Both the position numbers and the translations under genes were made by a program. Positions 9,019 to 19,551 of a DNA stretch of 64,000 nucleotides are shown in pieces; the first letter of the stretch is position 1; every line of letters begins with the position of its first letter. Below the pieces are notes generated by a model, which had not been told where the DNA came from, did no database searches, and saw nothing but the letters and a program-made list of their open reading frames with translations. This DNA is from Rhodococcoides fascians A44A (lineage in GTDB: Bacteria; Actinomycetota; Actinomycetes; Mycobacteriales; Mycobacteriaceae): contig NZ_JMEX01000008.1 of NCBI RefSeq assembly GCF_000760735.1, positions 714,018 to 778,017 on the forward strand, given 5' to 3'.

Positions 9019-11361
9019 TCAGTTTCGATTCGCTGCCGATCCGACGGCTTTCGCACCATGAGAAGCCGATGACGAGGGCAGTGACGGGTGCGATTCGGGG
9101 CTCGGTCGGCCGGCCCCGACGAGGCTCTCGATTCGATCGATCGAGGTCTCCAGTTCTTCCTCGGGGACCGGATGACCGATGTGGAACCCTTGTGCACCGT
9201 CACACCCGAGTGCGCGCAGGCGGTCGAGAGTCTTGGCGTCCTCGACGCCCTCCGCGACGACGGTCATGCCCAGGCTCCGGCCGAGATCGATGGTCGACCG
9301 CACGATCGACGCATTGGTCGGTTGACTGTTCATGGCCGTGACGAACGACTTGTCGATCTTCAGGGTCTGGACCGGCAAGGATCTCAGGTAGGCCAACGAG
9401 CTGTAGCCGGTGCCGTAATCGTCGATGGCGAGCGAGACGCCCAGATCCCGGAGCGCGACGAGCGAATCGACGGAACGACGGGGGTCGGTCATGGCCGTGG
9501 TCTCGGTGACCTCGAACTGCACCGCCGATGCAGGGACACGGTGGGATTGCAGGGCGGTGGCCACGTTCTCCACCAAGGTGGCGTCCAGCAGGTTGCGGAC
9601 CGAGAGGTTGACGGACACGCGGAAGTCCGACCGATTTCGGCGGAGGGTGCTGCAGCATTCCAGCGCATCGTCGAGGACGTAGGCGGTGATCGAAGGGAGC
9701 AGACCCGAGCGTTCCGCGTCAGGGAGGAACGACCAGGGCGAAATGAGGCCCTCGCGTGGATGCTGCCACCGCAACAGTGCTTCGACTCCCGAGATCCGGC
9801 CCGTCTTCAGATCCATGCACGGCTGGAAGAACACCCGCAGTTGCCGTTCGCGGATGGCGGTTTCGAGTTCCCCGAGCAGTCGCATCTGATCGTGGCGGTC
9901 GGAGTCCATAGCCGGGCTGTACAGCGACGAGCGTTCGTGGCCGTGCTTGGCGAAGGTGAGCGCGACGTGGGCGTGCTGCAGGAGGGCCTCGGCGTCGACG
10001 ACGGCAAGCTTCGAGGACTCCACGACGCCGACCGTCGCGTCCAGAGCCACATTGATGTCGCGGACGAACATGGTCTCGCTGACTGCGCTGCGAAAATGAT
10101 CCGCAGCTACCGACGTGGAGACGACCAACCGGTCCGCGGCCAGGGACACCACGAACTGGTCACCGCCGAGACGCCCGACGACGGAATCGCTCGCCGCTGC
10201 CGCCGACAACCTCTGCCCGATCTCACGGAGCACGCGATCCCCGACCGGATAGCCGAAGGTCTCGTTGATCTGCGCGAAGCGGTCGACGTCGACGACGAAC
10301 ACGACGACACCACAGGCACCGGCGTCGGCGAGGGAGCGGTCGAGAAGTTCTTCGAGGTGGCGTCGGTTGGCCAGCCCCGTCACCGGGTCCGACACCGCGG
10401 CGATGGACAACGCTTCGGCCTGTCGGCGCAGCGCCGCCAGAAAACATGCCATCCGCGCCGCGACCAGTACGACGGCAAGAACCGACGACCCGAACACGAC
10501 CCAGCCCCATTCGGAGACCGGCACGCCGCGTACGAGTTCGATGCCCATCACGACGGGAGACAGCAGAATGCCTGCACTGAGCCCAGCGAGCCGAGTGCGT
10601 TCGACGACCCGTCTCGGCTTCTCGTCGGGCACGGTCCAGAGTTTTTGTGGCGGATACAGGGTCGCCGCCGTCAGAAGGATGTAGCCGATGAGCCATCCCG
10701 CGCTGACCACGCTCGTGTCGCGGAATTCGAACCGCTCGACGGCGAGGAAATTGATCCACGCCGACACCGCGAACGTCACGAAACCCGCCGCCGTCATCGT
10801 GAACGGCAATGTTCGTGCACGCTTGGACAACAGGAGGATGACGAGCAACGAGACGACGAAGCCGTCTGCGGTGGTGTAGACCACCACAGGCCAGTACTCG
10901 GAGAACGCATCGAACCCGAGGGAGATGTCCGGGCGGCTGCCGACGACGAAGATCCACGCAGCCAGCCCGACGCCGGTGGCAACGATCGAGCCCTCCAGTG
11001 CGTCCTCCAACCGGAGAACGCGATGGCCGTTGTCGTCGTGGATCAGAAGCACACCGACGATGAACGCAGCGTGCCCGAGAAGGTAGGCGGCGTCGGCCGG
11101 CGAGACCATCGGCACGGTTGTGTCGCCCAGTAGATACACCGCGGTGATCAGATCGCCGAGGCCCCACGCCACGAGGCCCATCAGCAGGAAGAACCACGTG
11201 GGTCGGTTGGCGAGGCTCCGGTGCTTGCTGACGCAGGCGAACGTCACGACGCAGGCGGCGGTGATCAGCGCGTACACCGAGATCCTGGGCAATCCGCTCG
11301 GCAGCCACAAGTAGACGCCGGTACCCACCAGCCCTACCGACAGGAAGCTCGACCACCTCAT
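9019..11361 (-). CDS. Membrane GGDEF-EAL protein, probable c-di-GMP phosphodiesterase
   Basis: 780 aa from the ATG at 11361. About eight or nine hydrophobic segments come first (residues 5-310), then a GGDEF domain, then EAL. The GGDEF signature is degenerate (RLGGDQFVV, Gln in place of the active-site Glu), suggesting no cyclase activity. The EAL domain keeps GVEALLRWQHP, IDDYGTGYSSLAYLR, LKIDKSFV and EGVED, so hydrolysis of c-di-GMP is likely. A GTG at 11490 in the same frame would add 43 polar residues including a rare TTA Leu codon. I prefer the ATG because the membrane domain begins there, but this is uncertain. The next gene is a GAF-GGDEF cyclase, giving an opposing enzyme pair. Confidence 0.9.
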   Translation of the reverse strand: MRWSSFLSVGLVGTGVYLWLPSGLPRISVYALITAACVVTFACVSKHRSLANRPTWFFLLMGLVAWGLGDLITAVYLLGDTTVPMVSPADAAYLLGHAAFIVGVLLIHDDNGHRVLRLEDALEGSIVATGVGLAAWIFVVGSRPDISLGFDAFSEYWPVVVYTTADGFVVSLLVILLLSKRARTLPFTMTAAGFVTFAVSAWINFLAVERFEFRDTSVVSAGWLIGYILLTAATLYPPQKLWTVPDEKPRRVVERTRLAGLSAGILLSPVVMGIELVRGVPVSEWGWVVFGSSVLAVVLVAARMACFLAALRRQAEALSIAAVSDPVTGLANRRHLEELLDRSLADAGACGVVVFVVDVDRFAQINETFGYPVGDRVLREIGQRLSAAAASDSVVGRLGGDQFVVSLAADRLVVSTSVAADHFRSAVSETMFVRDINVALDATVGVVESSKLAVVDAEALLQHAHVALTFAKHGHERSSLYSPAMDSDRHDQMRLLGELETAIRERQLRVFFQPCMDLKTGRISGVEALLRWQHPREGLISPWSFLPDAERSGLLPSITAYVLDDALECCSTLRRNRSDFRVSVNLSVRNLLDATLVENVATALQSHRVPASAVQFEVTETTAMTDPRRSVDSLVALRDLGVSLAIDDYGTGYSSLAYLRSLPVQTLKIDKSFVTAMNSQPTNASIVRSTIDLGRSLGMTVVAEGVEDAKTLDRLRALGCDGAQGFHIGHPVPEEELETSIDRIESLVGAGRPSPESHPSLPSSSASHGAKAVGSAANRN

Positions 11362-11580
11362 GCCCCGAGTGAGTCCTTTCCGGGTCCCAACCACCGTCGT
11401 GTCCGTTTGTTCGAATCGCGTCAGGCGTAAGAACTGCATTCGATGCCGTTTGCCGTTCGGATTGCTCGACTTGTCCAGGATCTCAGACACGACGGTTGAA
11501 AGGTTATCTAGCCTCCCTCACTTCTTCAGTGACAGGTCACAATTTCGGGCGATCAGCCCGTTTTCTTCGGTGGTCGGCCG

Positions 11581-12018
11581 TCAGGACTCGAGCGCTGCGT
11601 CGAGGGTGATCTCCACACCGGTGAGAGCCTTGCTGACCGGGCATGTCTCCTTCGCGGCCTGCGCTGCCTTCGCGAAGCCCTCGGCGTCGAGGCCGTCGAC
11701 CTCACCGCGAACGGTCAGCGCGATCCCCGTCAGCTTGAACCCTGGGTCGTCCGGTCCGAGAGAGACCTCGGCCTTGACCTCGAGACTCTGCGGCGTGCCA
11801 CCTGCCTCCGCGATGAGGGCGGACAGCTGCATCGCGTAGCACGACGAGTGCGCCGCAGCGATCAGCTCTTCCGGACTGGTGGTGCCGTCGGCGTTCTCGG
11901 CAGCACGCTTGGGAAACGAGACGTCGAACGTTGCTGCGCCGGAACTGGTGAGTTCCACCTGACCCGAACCGGCTTCCAGAGTTCCGTTCCATGCAGTGCG
12001 CGATGTACGTATGGGCAT
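11581..12018 (-). CDS. OsmC/Ohr-family peroxiredoxin
   Basis: 145-aa thiol peroxidase of the OsmC family, reducing organic hydroperoxides. The two redox cysteines are present: C60 in AAHSSCYAMQLS and C126 in AKETCPVSKAL. The N-terminus RTSRTAWNGTLEAGSGQV fits the OsmC subgroup more than Ohr. A good Shine-Dalgarno (GAGAGGAG, 9 bases before ATG) supports the start. Stands alone between the c-di-GMP pair and an MFS pump. Confidence 0.93.
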   Translation of the reverse strand: MPIRTSRTAWNGTLEAGSGQVELTSSGAATFDVSFPKRAAENADGTTSPEELIAAAHSSCYAMQLSALIAEAGGTPQSLEVKAEVSLGPDDPGFKLTGIALTVRGEVDGLDAEGFAKAAQAAKETCPVSKALTGVEITLDAALES

Positions 12019-12084
12019 AGCGTCTGACTCCTCTCGACATGCGCCCGGCCGGACGACAGGGCCGCATACTCGAAGGTTAGCGAT

Positions 12085-13656
12085 TCAATCCGGCAGACTC
12101 CTGCTGTCCTGGGAATGATAGTGCGCCAGAAGCCTTTTCTCCTCGTCATGACGAGGGAATGCGAAGAACACGAGGACTGCTCCGACGACCACCACCGCGA
12201 TCGCGGCCGCATACGACCGTTGATCACCGTCGAGAAACGCCTGCCTCGCGGCGTCGATGATCTGATCGCCGTACTGCGGATACCGCTCGGCCATGTCGGC
12301 CGCGGACGAAAAGGACTTCGTCAGGATCGACTGAGTCTCGGTACCGACCTGGCTCGCCTGCGGCGAATTCGCGATCGCGGACGTCAACGACGCTGCATAT
12401 CCCGCCGTCAGCAGGGCCCCGAGCGTCGACTGCATGATCGCGCCGCCCAGATCGCGCTGCAGATCCGCCGTTCCCGACGCCATTCCTGCCCGATCGACGG
12501 GCACCGACCCCGTCAACGAGCGCGACGCCGGGGTACCGGCGAACCCGACGCCGATTCCGAGCAGCACGTAGCTCAGGGCGACGAACAGGTAGGAGACGTT
12601 CTCCTTCCAGGTAGCCCACGCGACGACGAGACCGAGAACGATGAACATGTAGCCGAGCAGCAGCGTGAACCTCGACCCCTTCGACTCGACCAACTTCGCC
12701 GACTGCGGTGCGACGAGAACCATGGCGGCAGCCGCGGGAAGCGTCGACGCCCCGGCTTGCAGAGTGGAGTACTCGAGCACGTTCTGCAGGAATTGCTGAC
12801 CGACGAAGATGACGCCCATCAGCGAACCGAAGACGATGATGCCCGCGAGCGCCGCCGCCCAGAAGGTCTTGCGGCGAGCGATGGACAGGTCGTACAGCGG
12901 GAACTCGGCACGTGCCTGCCGCAGCACGAACACCGCACCCGCCGCCAGGGCAATCGCCCCGAGTCCGATCGCGAGTGTCCCTTTGCCGTCGACCGGTGCG
13001 AAGTTGATGCTCAGCACGAGCGCCGCGATGAACACCACGGACACCATGCCGCCGAGGTTGTCCACCGGGTCGGTGGTCTCGTTGGCGTGGGACGGTACGA
13101 GCACGGCAGCCAGCAGCAACGCCAGTCCGGCCAGCGGAAGCGTCACGAGAAACACTGCACCCCAGTGAAACTTCTCGAGCAGCGCCCCCGACAGCAGCGG
13201 TCCCAGTGCGGACAGGGCACCGCCCAGCGCAGACCACAGTGCAATGGCCTTGGTCCGCGCCGGCCCCGACCACAGCGCCGTGATCAACGCCAGCGTCGTC
13301 GGATACGCCAGGCCCGCCGACACACCTCCCAGTAGTCGTGCGCCGAACAGCACCTCGAAGTTCGGCGCGAATCCGGCGATCACACATGCAGGCACCGACA
13401 ACGCCATGCCCAGCACCAGAAGCATCTTGCGGCCGTACCGGTCACCGAGCGCGCCCAGATACAGCACCGACGCCGCCAACCCGAGCGAATAGGCAACGGC
13501 GATCAGGTTGAGCTGCGTCTGGCTCGCGTCGAAGTCCCGGCCGATCTCCGGCAGCGCCACGTTCGCTACGGCAAGGTTCAGATTCGCCACCGCAGCGACC
13601 AGGATCAGAACGAACAACACCAGTCCGGCGCGGGCCGGCTTCGAGTCGAGGGGCAC
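12085..13656 (-). CDS. DHA2-type MFS drug efflux transporter (EmrB/QacA family)
   Basis: 523-aa inner-membrane proton antiporter with about 14 predicted transmembrane segments, typical of the DHA2 drug-efflux family. Visible motifs are motif A GALGDRYGRKMLLVLG (loop 2-3), motif C-like GALSALGPLLSGALLE, and LNLAVANVALPEIGRDF in helix 1. A periplasmic loop in the last third (about 420-475) is expected in this family. GTG start. No regulator gene is adjacent, so substrate and control are unknown. Confidence 0.9.
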   Translation of the reverse strand: MPLDSKPARAGLVLFVLILVAAVANLNLAVANVALPEIGRDFDASQTQLNLIAVAYSLGLAASVLYLGALGDRYGRKMLLVLGMALSVPACVIAGFAPNFEVLFGARLLGGVSAGLAYPTTLALITALWSGPARTKAIALWSALGGALSALGPLLSGALLEKFHWGAVFLVTLPLAGLALLLAAVLVPSHANETTDPVDNLGGMVSVVFIAALVLSINFAPVDGKGTLAIGLGAIALAAGAVFVLRQARAEFPLYDLSIARRKTFWAAALAGIIVFGSLMGVIFVGQQFLQNVLEYSTLQAGASTLPAAAAMVLVAPQSAKLVESKGSRFTLLLGYMFIVLGLVVAWATWKENVSYLFVALSYVLLGIGVGFAGTPASRSLTGSVPVDRAGMASGTADLQRDLGGAIMQSTLGALLTAGYAASLTSAIANSPQASQVGTETQSILTKSFSSAADMAERYPQYGDQIIDAARQAFLDGDQRSYAAAIAVVVVGAVLVFFAFPRHDEEKRLLAHYHSQDSRSLPD

Positions 13657-13782
13657 GACCGTCAGTCAAGCGCATCGCCCGCACACTGCGCCTCACCTGT
13701 TGGGTGCGAAGTTCTGCCGCCCCCTCTCGCTCGCAAGAGTGGGCGCGTCGTTGGCCTGCGACCCCGGTCTGTCCGCACTACG

Positions 13783-14967
13783 GTGACGGCTGTGACTCGA
13801 ATCCGGTGCACGGTGCTCATCGCCCTCGTCGTGGCCTCGTTGGGAGCGGCACCTGCTCAGGCCGATCCGCTCACCGACTTCTACTCCGCACCCGTACCCG
13901 ACATCGCCGCGCGAGCAGACGGCGATGTCGTGCGATCGATCCGCGTCGGACCACCTCTCGGCGACGGACTCGGGCTGGACATCGACCGAATTCTTTACCG
14001 CACCACGAACACTCAGGGCGACCCGACGGTAGTCTCCGGCTACACGATGACACCGACCGCACCCTGGCCGGGGCCAGGCCCGAGGCCCGTCATCGCCTAC
14101 GCCCCGGGAACATCCGGGATGGCCGACCGATGCGCCGGTTCGGCAGTGCTGGGAACCGTCGGGTCTTCCCCCGCTGTCCTACCACTCCTCCTCGCCGGAT
14201 ACTCCGTCGCCGCCACCGACTACGTGGGCCTCGGAACCCCGGGCGGGCACACCTACCTCGAACGAGTCGACGCAGCTCACGCCCTGCTCGACGTCGCACG
14301 CGTCGGCGCCGGGGACTCGGACGCACCTGTCGTCCTGTTCGGCTACTCCGAAGGCGGCCACGCCGCGGGGGCCGCGGCAGAACTGGCGGCGTCGTACGCA
14401 CCGGAACTCGACGTCCGCGGCTCGTACATCGGCGCGCCACCGGCCGATCCGACGCTCAACATCGACAACCTCGACAACACGCCGCTTGCTCCTGCACTGC
14501 TCTACGCTGTCGGCGGGCTGATCAACGCGCACCCTGACGACGCCGAACGACTTCGCTCACAATTCAATTCGAACGGTCAGGCCCTGCTCGACGAGTCACA
14601 GAACTGGTGCTCGACCGATATAGCCGCCAACCGGCTCCTGCGATCGACCGACCTCACCTCCGACGGCCGATCCCTCGCAGCACGGCTCGCCGAGGAGCCC
14701 GCGGCATCGCTGATGCGCGCGAACACCGTCGGATACGGAATGCCGAGCGCCCCGGTTCTTCTGTCGCAATCCGTCGCCGACGACACCGTGCCGATCCAGC
14801 AGAGCCGGACACTCCGAGATCGCTGGACAGCAGCCGGATTCACCGACCTCACCTACATCGAGTACCCGATCCCCCGCGTCCCGGTTCCCGGCGTCAACCA
14901 CGCCCCCGGTGGATTGATCGCCTATGGCGACGTCATGCCCTGGATTGCGGGCCTCCTCGCGCGCTGA
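13783..14967 (+). CDS. Secreted lipase (LIP family)
   Basis: 394-aa exported esterase/lipase. A Sec signal peptide spans about 1-27 (hydrophobic VLIALVVASLGAAPAQA, cleavage after AQA). The catalytic elbow is G-Y-S189-E-G-G, the catalytic Asp is probably in SQSVADDTVPIQQS and the His in VNHAPGGLIAYG. This arrangement matches the secretory lipase family common in Rhodococcus and Nocardia. GTG start at 13783; a second GTG three codons later is possible. Divergent from the MFS gene. Function is inferred from the fold, not the substrate. Confidence 0.88.
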   Translation: MTAVTRIRCTVLIALVVASLGAAPAQADPLTDFYSAPVPDIAARADGDVVRSIRVGPPLGDGLGLDIDRILYRTTNTQGDPTVVSGYTMTPTAPWPGPGPRPVIAYAPGTSGMADRCAGSAVLGTVGSSPAVLPLLLAGYSVAATDYVGLGTPGGHTYLERVDAAHALLDVARVGAGDSDAPVVLFGYSEGGHAAGAAAELAASYAPELDVRGSYIGAPPADPTLNIDNLDNTPLAPALLYAVGGLINAHPDDAERLRSQFNSNGQALLDESQNWCSTDIAANRLLRSTDLTSDGRSLAARLAEEPAASLMRANTVGYGMPSAPVLLSQSVADDTVPIQQSRTLRDRWTAAGFTDLTYIEYPIPRVPVPGVNHAPGGLIAYGDVMPWIAGLLAR

Positions 14968-15075
14968 TCCCGGCCCACCCCAGGCCCAGCCCGGCCCACC
15001 CCCGGCATCGATGCCGGCTGCCCGACGTGTTCACACCCCCGGCGAGGCAGGCAGCTGAACACCCCTACGCAGCAG

Positions 15076-15109
15076 AGCGGGCCGCACCCCGTGAGGGATG
15101 CGGCCCGCT
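15076..15109. terminator. Strong inverted repeat between lipase and clpC
   Basis: Arms AGCGGGCCGCA (15076-15086) and TGCGGCCCGCT (15099-15109) pair perfectly over 11 bp; the loop adds CCC/GGG pairing. It lies 18 bases past the clpC stop and serves as a likely intrinsic terminator for both convergent genes. There is no U tract, as is common in actinobacteria. A separate 16-bp perfect palindrome, CCGGCATCGATGCCGG, sits at 15002-15017. Confidence 0.7.
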
Positions 15110-15126
15110 GTGGTGGAACTACCCGA

Positions 15127-17667
15127 CTACTCGCTGTCGCTGTCGCCAGCGGCCTTGGCCAGGTCGACCGGAACCTCGTCGGGAACGGTGATGGCCTTCT
15201 TCTCGCCGCGGAACGTGAACTTCGCGTCCTCGCCTGCGCCTTCGCCGTCCCAGTTCTCGACGTCGACCAGGACGATCTGTCCGGGCTCGATCTCGCCGAA
15301 GAGGATCTTCTCCGACAGCTGATCCTCGATCTCGCGCTGGATGGTGCGACGCAGCGGCCGCGCACCCAGAACCGGATCGAATCCACGCTTGGCGAGGAGG
15401 GACTTCGCCTTCTCGGTGACCTCGATGGCCATGTCCTTGTTCTTCAGCGCCCCCTCGACGCGGTTGAGCATGAGATCGACCATCTGGATGATCTCGTCCT
15501 GGGTGAGCTGGTGGAACACGACGATGTCGTCGATACGGTTCAGGAACTCCGGGCGGAAGTGCTTCTTCAGCTCGTCGTTGACCTTCAGCTTCATGCGCTC
15601 GTAGTTCGAGCCGGTGCCTTCACCCGAGGAGAAGCCGAGACCGACTGCCTTCGAGATGTCCGAGGTACCGAGGTTCGAGGTGAAGATGAGCACGGTGTTC
15701 TTGAAGTCGACCGTGCGTCCCTGGCCGTCGGTGAGACGGCCGTCTTCGAGCACCTGCAGGAGGGTGTTGTAGATCTCCTGGTGTGCCTTCTCGATCTCGT
15801 CGAACAGCACGACGGAGAACGGCTTGCGGCGGACCTTCTCGGTGAGCTGGCCGCCCTCTTCGTATCCGACGTATCCGGGAGGAGCACCGAACAGACGCGA
15901 CGCGGTGAAGCGGTCGTGGAACTCGCCCATGTCGATCTGGATGAGCGCGTCGTCCTCGCCGAACAGGAAGTTCGCCAGTGCCTTGGACAGCTCGGTCTTA
16001 CCGACACCGGACGGGCCGGCGAAGATGAACGAGCCGGACGGACGCTTGGGGTCCTTCAGACCCGCACGCGTACGGCGGATGGCCTTGGAGACGGCCTTGA
16101 CGGCCTCGACCTGCCCGATGATCCGCTTGTGCAGCTCGTCCTCCATACGGAGCAGACGGGTGGTCTCCTCCTCGGTGAGCTTGAAGACGGGGATACCGGT
16201 CCAGTTTCCGAGGACCTCGGCGATCTGCTCGTCGTCGACCTCGGCGATGACGTCGAGGTCACCGGAACGCCACTGCTTCTCGCGCTCGGCACGCTGCTGA
16301 ACCAGCTGCTTTTCCTTGTCGCGCAGGTTCGCGGCCTTCTCGAAGTCCTGCGCGTCGATCGCGGATTCCTTTTCGCGACGCGCGTCGGCGATCTTGTCGT
16401 CGAACTCGCGCAGGTCCGGCGGCGCGGTCATCCGGCGGATGCGCATCCGCGCGCCCGCTTCGTCGATGAGGTCGATTGCCTTGTCCGGCAGGAATCGGTC
16501 GTTGATGTACCGGTCCGCCAGAGTTGCTGCCGCGACGAGTGCACCGTCGGTGATCGAGACACGGTGGTGTGCCTCGTAACGATCGCGCAGACCCTTGAGA
16601 ATCTCGATGGTGTGCTCGACGGTGGGCTCGCCGACCTGGACGGGCTGGAACCGCCGCTCGAGAGCAGCGTCCTTCTCGATGTACTTGCGGTACTCGTCGA
16701 GGGTGGTTGCACCGATGGTCTGCAGCTCGCCACGAGCAAGCTTGGGCTTGAGGATGGAGGCCGCGTCGATAGCGCCCTCGGCGGCACCTGCGCCGACGAG
16801 CGTGTGCAGCTCGTCGATGAACAGGATGATGTCGCCGCGAGTGTTGATCTCCTTGAGAACCTTCTTCAGGCGCTCCTCGAAGTCACCGCGGTAACGGCTG
16901 CCTGCAACCAGCGACCCGAGGTCGAGGGTGTAGAGCTGCTTGTCCTTCAAGGTCTCGGGGACCTCGCCGTTGACGATTGCTTGCGCGAGCCCCTCGACGA
17001 CAGCGGTCTTACCGACACCGGGCTCACCGATCAGAACAGGGTTGTTCTTGGTACGGCGGCTCAGGACCTGCATGACGCGCTCGATTTCCTTCGCGCGGCC
17101 GATGACGGGGTCGAGCTTGCCTTCGAGTGCAGCCTGGGTCAGGTTGCGCCCGAACTGGTCGAGCACCAGCGACGTGGACGGCGTACCGGCCTCGCCGCGG
17201 CTGCTGCCGGACTCCGACGGCTCCTTGCCCTGGTAGCCGGACAGTAGCTGGATGACCTGCTGACGCACGCGGTTGAGGTCGGCACCGAGCTTGACCAGAA
17301 CCTGGGCGGCGACGCCTTCACCCTCGCGGATCAGCCCGAGCAGAATGTGCTCGGTACCGATGTAGTTGTGACCGAGCTGCAGAGCCTCACGCAGGCTGAG
17401 CTCGAGGACTTTCTTGGCGCGCGGGGTGAACGGAATATGACCGGACGGAGCCTGCTGGCCCTGACCGATGATTTCCTCGACCTGGCTGCGGACTCCTTCA
17501 AGGGAGATACCCAACGACTCCAGAGACTTCGCCGCTACGCCCTCACCCTCGTGGATGAGCCCGAGCAGGATGTGCTCCGTGCCGATGTAGTTGTGGTTGA
17601 GCATCCGGGCTTCTTCTTGAGCCAGGACGACAACACGCCGCGCGCGATCGGTGAACCTCTCGAACAT
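15127..17667 (-). CDS. clpC: Clp protease ATPase subunit ClpC
   Basis: 846-aa AAA+ unfoldase that feeds proteins to ClpP1P2. Two N-terminal Clp repeats are visible (5-145, each with [12 protein letters not shown]), then the first AAA domain with GEPGVGKT (214-221), a UVR/coiled-coil middle segment (about 415-470), a second AAA domain with GPSGVGKTE, and a C-terminal domain. Length and sequence match mycobacterial ClpC1. The ATG is preceded by GTGAGGGAG. Here it follows lysS directly, without lsr2 in between. Confidence 0.97.
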   Translation of the reverse strand: MFERFTDRARRVVVLAQEEARMLNHNYIGTEHILLGLIHEGEGVAAKSLESLGISLEGVRSQVEEIIGQGQQAPSGHIPFTPRAKKVLELSLREALQLGHNYIGTEHILLGLIREGEGVAAQVLVKLGADLNRVRQQVIQLLSGYQGKEPSESGSSRGEAGTPSTSLVLDQFGRNLTQAALEGKLDPVIGRAKEIERVMQVLSRRTKNNPVLIGEPGVGKTAVVEGLAQAIVNGEVPETLKDKQLYTLDLGSLVAGSRYRGDFEERLKKVLKEINTRGDIILFIDELHTLVGAGAAEGAIDAASILKPKLARGELQTIGATTLDEYRKYIEKDAALERRFQPVQVGEPTVEHTIEILKGLRDRYEAHHRVSITDGALVAAATLADRYINDRFLPDKAIDLIDEAGARMRIRRMTAPPDLREFDDKIADARREKESAIDAQDFEKAANLRDKEKQLVQQRAEREKQWRSGDLDVIAEVDDEQIAEVLGNWTGIPVFKLTEEETTRLLRMEDELHKRIIGQVEAVKAVSKAIRRTRAGLKDPKRPSGSFIFAGPSGVGKTELSKALANFLFGEDDALIQIDMGEFHDRFTASRLFGAPPGYVGYEEGGQLTEKVRRKPFSVVLFDEIEKAHQEIYNTLLQVLEDGRLTDGQGRTVDFKNTVLIFTSNLGTSDISKAVGLGFSSGEGTGSNYERMKLKVNDELKKHFRPEFLNRIDDIVVFHQLTQDEIIQMVDLMLNRVEGALKNKDMAIEVTEKAKSLLAKRGFDPVLGARPLRRTIQREIEDQLSEKILFGEIEPGQIVLVDVENWDGEGAGEDAKFTFRGEKKAITVPDEVPVDLAKAAGDSDSE

Positions 17668-17961
17668 CGCTCTCCCTCACTTCTCGGTGGGAGGTAGCAC
17701 TTCCCACCAGGTCTTCTAGCACCACAGTATCCAGTACACGGGGTCGCTCGGCATCGGAGGCGCTCGACGACGACAACTACGACGTCTACGCCTCCAGCCT
17801 CACTGTAGTTGGCCGGTCGTTCACTCGCCGACCCTCGGTCCCCTCGGATCAACGCTCGGCGTTGCTGTGGGTGACTGAAGTGCCTGCTTACAGTTCTTAA
17901 CGCGGGCCGATGCGTATTCGTTTCCGATTATCTGTCCGCTGCTGGCGAACAGCCGAGGGAC
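17668..17961 (-). promoter_or_regulatory. clpC upstream region, no gene seen
   Basis: 294 bases between lysS and clpC. In mycobacteria lsr2 lies here; no frame in this stretch encodes anything like Lsr2 and the gap is too short for it. It should hold the clpC promoter. I could not identify a convincing ClgR operator or -10/-35 pair by eye. GGATACTGTGG near 17727-17737 (minus strand) is the only -10-like candidate. Confidence 0.45.
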
Positions 17962-19512
17962 TCAGCCCTGCGGTTTCACGATGGGAAACAGGATGGTCTC
18001 CCGAATGCCGAGGCCGGTCAGCGCCATCAGGAGCCGGTCGATTCCCATGCCCGTGCCCGTGGTGGGCGGCATGCCCTGCTCCATCGCCGCCAGGAAGTCC
18101 TCGTCGAGCACCATCGCCTCGTCGTCGCCGGCGGCAGCCTGACGGGCCTGATCCTCGAAACGCTCACGCTGGATCACCGGGTCGACGAGCTCGGAGTACC
18201 CCGTGGCCAGTTCGAAGCCGCGGACGTAGAGATCCCACTTCTCGGTGACGCCCGGCTTGCTGCGATGCTGGCGAGTCAGCGGCGACGTCTCCACCGGGAA
18301 GTCACGAACGAACGTGGGCGCGGACAGGCCGTCGCCGACCTGGTGCTCCCACAGTTCCTCGACGAGCTTCCCGTGGCCGTAGATGGGCTTGCCGTCCTTG
18401 CGAGGAACCTCGAGCCCGACCTTCTCGGCGAGCGCGAGCAGCTCGTCGACAGTCGTGTCCGGGGTGACGGTGACTCCGATGGACTCCGAGAGCGACGGGT
18501 ACATCTCGAGCGTCGTCCACTCGCCACTCAAGTCGTACGTGGTGCCGTCGGGGAGCAGCACGATCTGTGTGCCGAGGGCGGCCTGCGCGACTTCCTGGAT
18601 CAACTCACGCGTCATCCGTGCGGAATCGTCGTACGTCCCGTACGCCTCGTACGTCTCGAGCATCGCGAACTCCGGTGAGTGCGACGAATCCGCGCCTTCG
18701 TTACGGAAGTTGCGGTTGATCTCGAAGACCTTCTCGATACCGCCGACGACGCAGCGCTTCAGGAACAGCTCCGGCGCGATCCTCAGGTACAGGTCCGCGT
18801 CCAGCGCATTGGAGTGCGTGACGAACGGGCGTGCAGCCGCGCCACCGTGCAGCGTCTGCAGCATGGGCGTCTCGACCTCGAGAAAGCCGCGGCGCTCGAG
18901 TGCAGTGCGAAGCTCACGCACGACGGCGATGCGCTTGCGCGCGACCTCACGAGCCTCGGGGCGAGTGATCAAATCCAGGTAACGCTGACGGATGCGCGTT
19001 TCCTCGTTCAATTCCTTGTGCGCAACCGGCAACGGACGCAATGCCTTCGACGCGATCTGCCACTTGTCGGCCATGACGCTGAGCTCGCCGCGGCGACTCG
19101 AGATGACCTCGCCGTGCACGAACACGAAGTCACCGAGGTCGACGTCCGACTTCCACGCTGCCAGCGCGTCCTCCCCGACTCCGGCGAGGCTGATCATCGC
19201 CTGGAGCTGGGTGCCGTCGCCCTCCTGCAGCGTCGCGAAACAAAGCTTTCCTGTGTTGCGGACGAAGATGACGCGTCCGGCGACGCCGACGAGCTCACCC
19301 GTAGCGGTATCGGCATCGAGGCTCGGGAACTGCTCCCTGATCTCCAGCAGCGAATGCGTGCGGTCCACGGACACGGGATACGCCTCTTGCCCCTGCTCGA
19401 GCAGACGGTCCCGCTTGGCACGACGAATCCGAAGCTGTTCCGGAGTGTCCGACAGCTCTTGGGCGTCCGACGATTCTGGAACGGCGGCGGTGGGGGAAGC
19501 TGCGTCAGTCAC
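17962..19512 (-). CDS. lysS: Lysyl-tRNA synthetase (class II)
   Basis: 516 aa. It charges tRNA-Lys. An N-terminal OB-fold anticodon-binding domain (about 75-170) is followed by the class II catalytic core. Motif 2 is [20 protein letters not shown] and motif 3 is [15 protein letters not shown] near the C-terminus. The length is normal for the bacterial enzyme, with a 35-aa polar N-terminal extension. GTG start. Downstream of the rhodanese gene by 39 bases, so read-through from the cysteine dioxygenase operon is possible. Confidence 0.97.
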   Translation of the reverse strand: MTDAASPTAAVPESSDAQELSDTPEQLRIRRAKRDRLLEQGQEAYPVSVDRTHSLLEIREQFPSLDADTATGELVGVAGRVIFVRNTGKLCFATLQEGDGTQLQAMISLAGVGEDALAAWKSDVDLGDFVFVHGEVISSRRGELSVMADKWQIASKALRPLPVAHKELNEETRIRQRYLDLITRPEAREVARKRIAVVRELRTALERRGFLEVETPMLQTLHGGAAARPFVTHSNALDADLYLRIAPELFLKRCVVGGIEKVFEINRNFRNEGADSSHSPEFAMLETYEAYGTYDDSARMTRELIQEVAQAALGTQIVLLPDGTTYDLSGEWTTLEMYPSLSESIGVTVTPDTTVDELLALAEKVGLEVPRKDGKPIYGHGKLVEELWEHQVGDGLSAPTFVRDFPVETSPLTRQHRSKPGVTEKWDLYVRGFELATGYSELVDPVIQRERFEDQARQAAAGDDEAMVLDEDFLAAMEQGMPPTTGTGMGIDRLLMALTGLGIRETILFPIVKPQG

Positions 19513-19551
19513 GGAAGCACACTTTATCCGGCGCGTGCGACAAAGACAGAA

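Noticed and set aside
9088..11133. A 681-codon plus-strand frame opposite the GGDEF-EAL gene
   Set aside because: Composition of a shadow frame; the minus strand shows intact EAL motifs.
15091..17247. A 718-codon plus-strand frame opposite clpC
   Set aside because: Leu/Asp/Glu-rich complement of clpC with no family match.
17735..17765. Possible ClgR-type operator (CGCT...GGCG) upstream of clpC
   Set aside because: The spacing between half-sites does not match the known motif.
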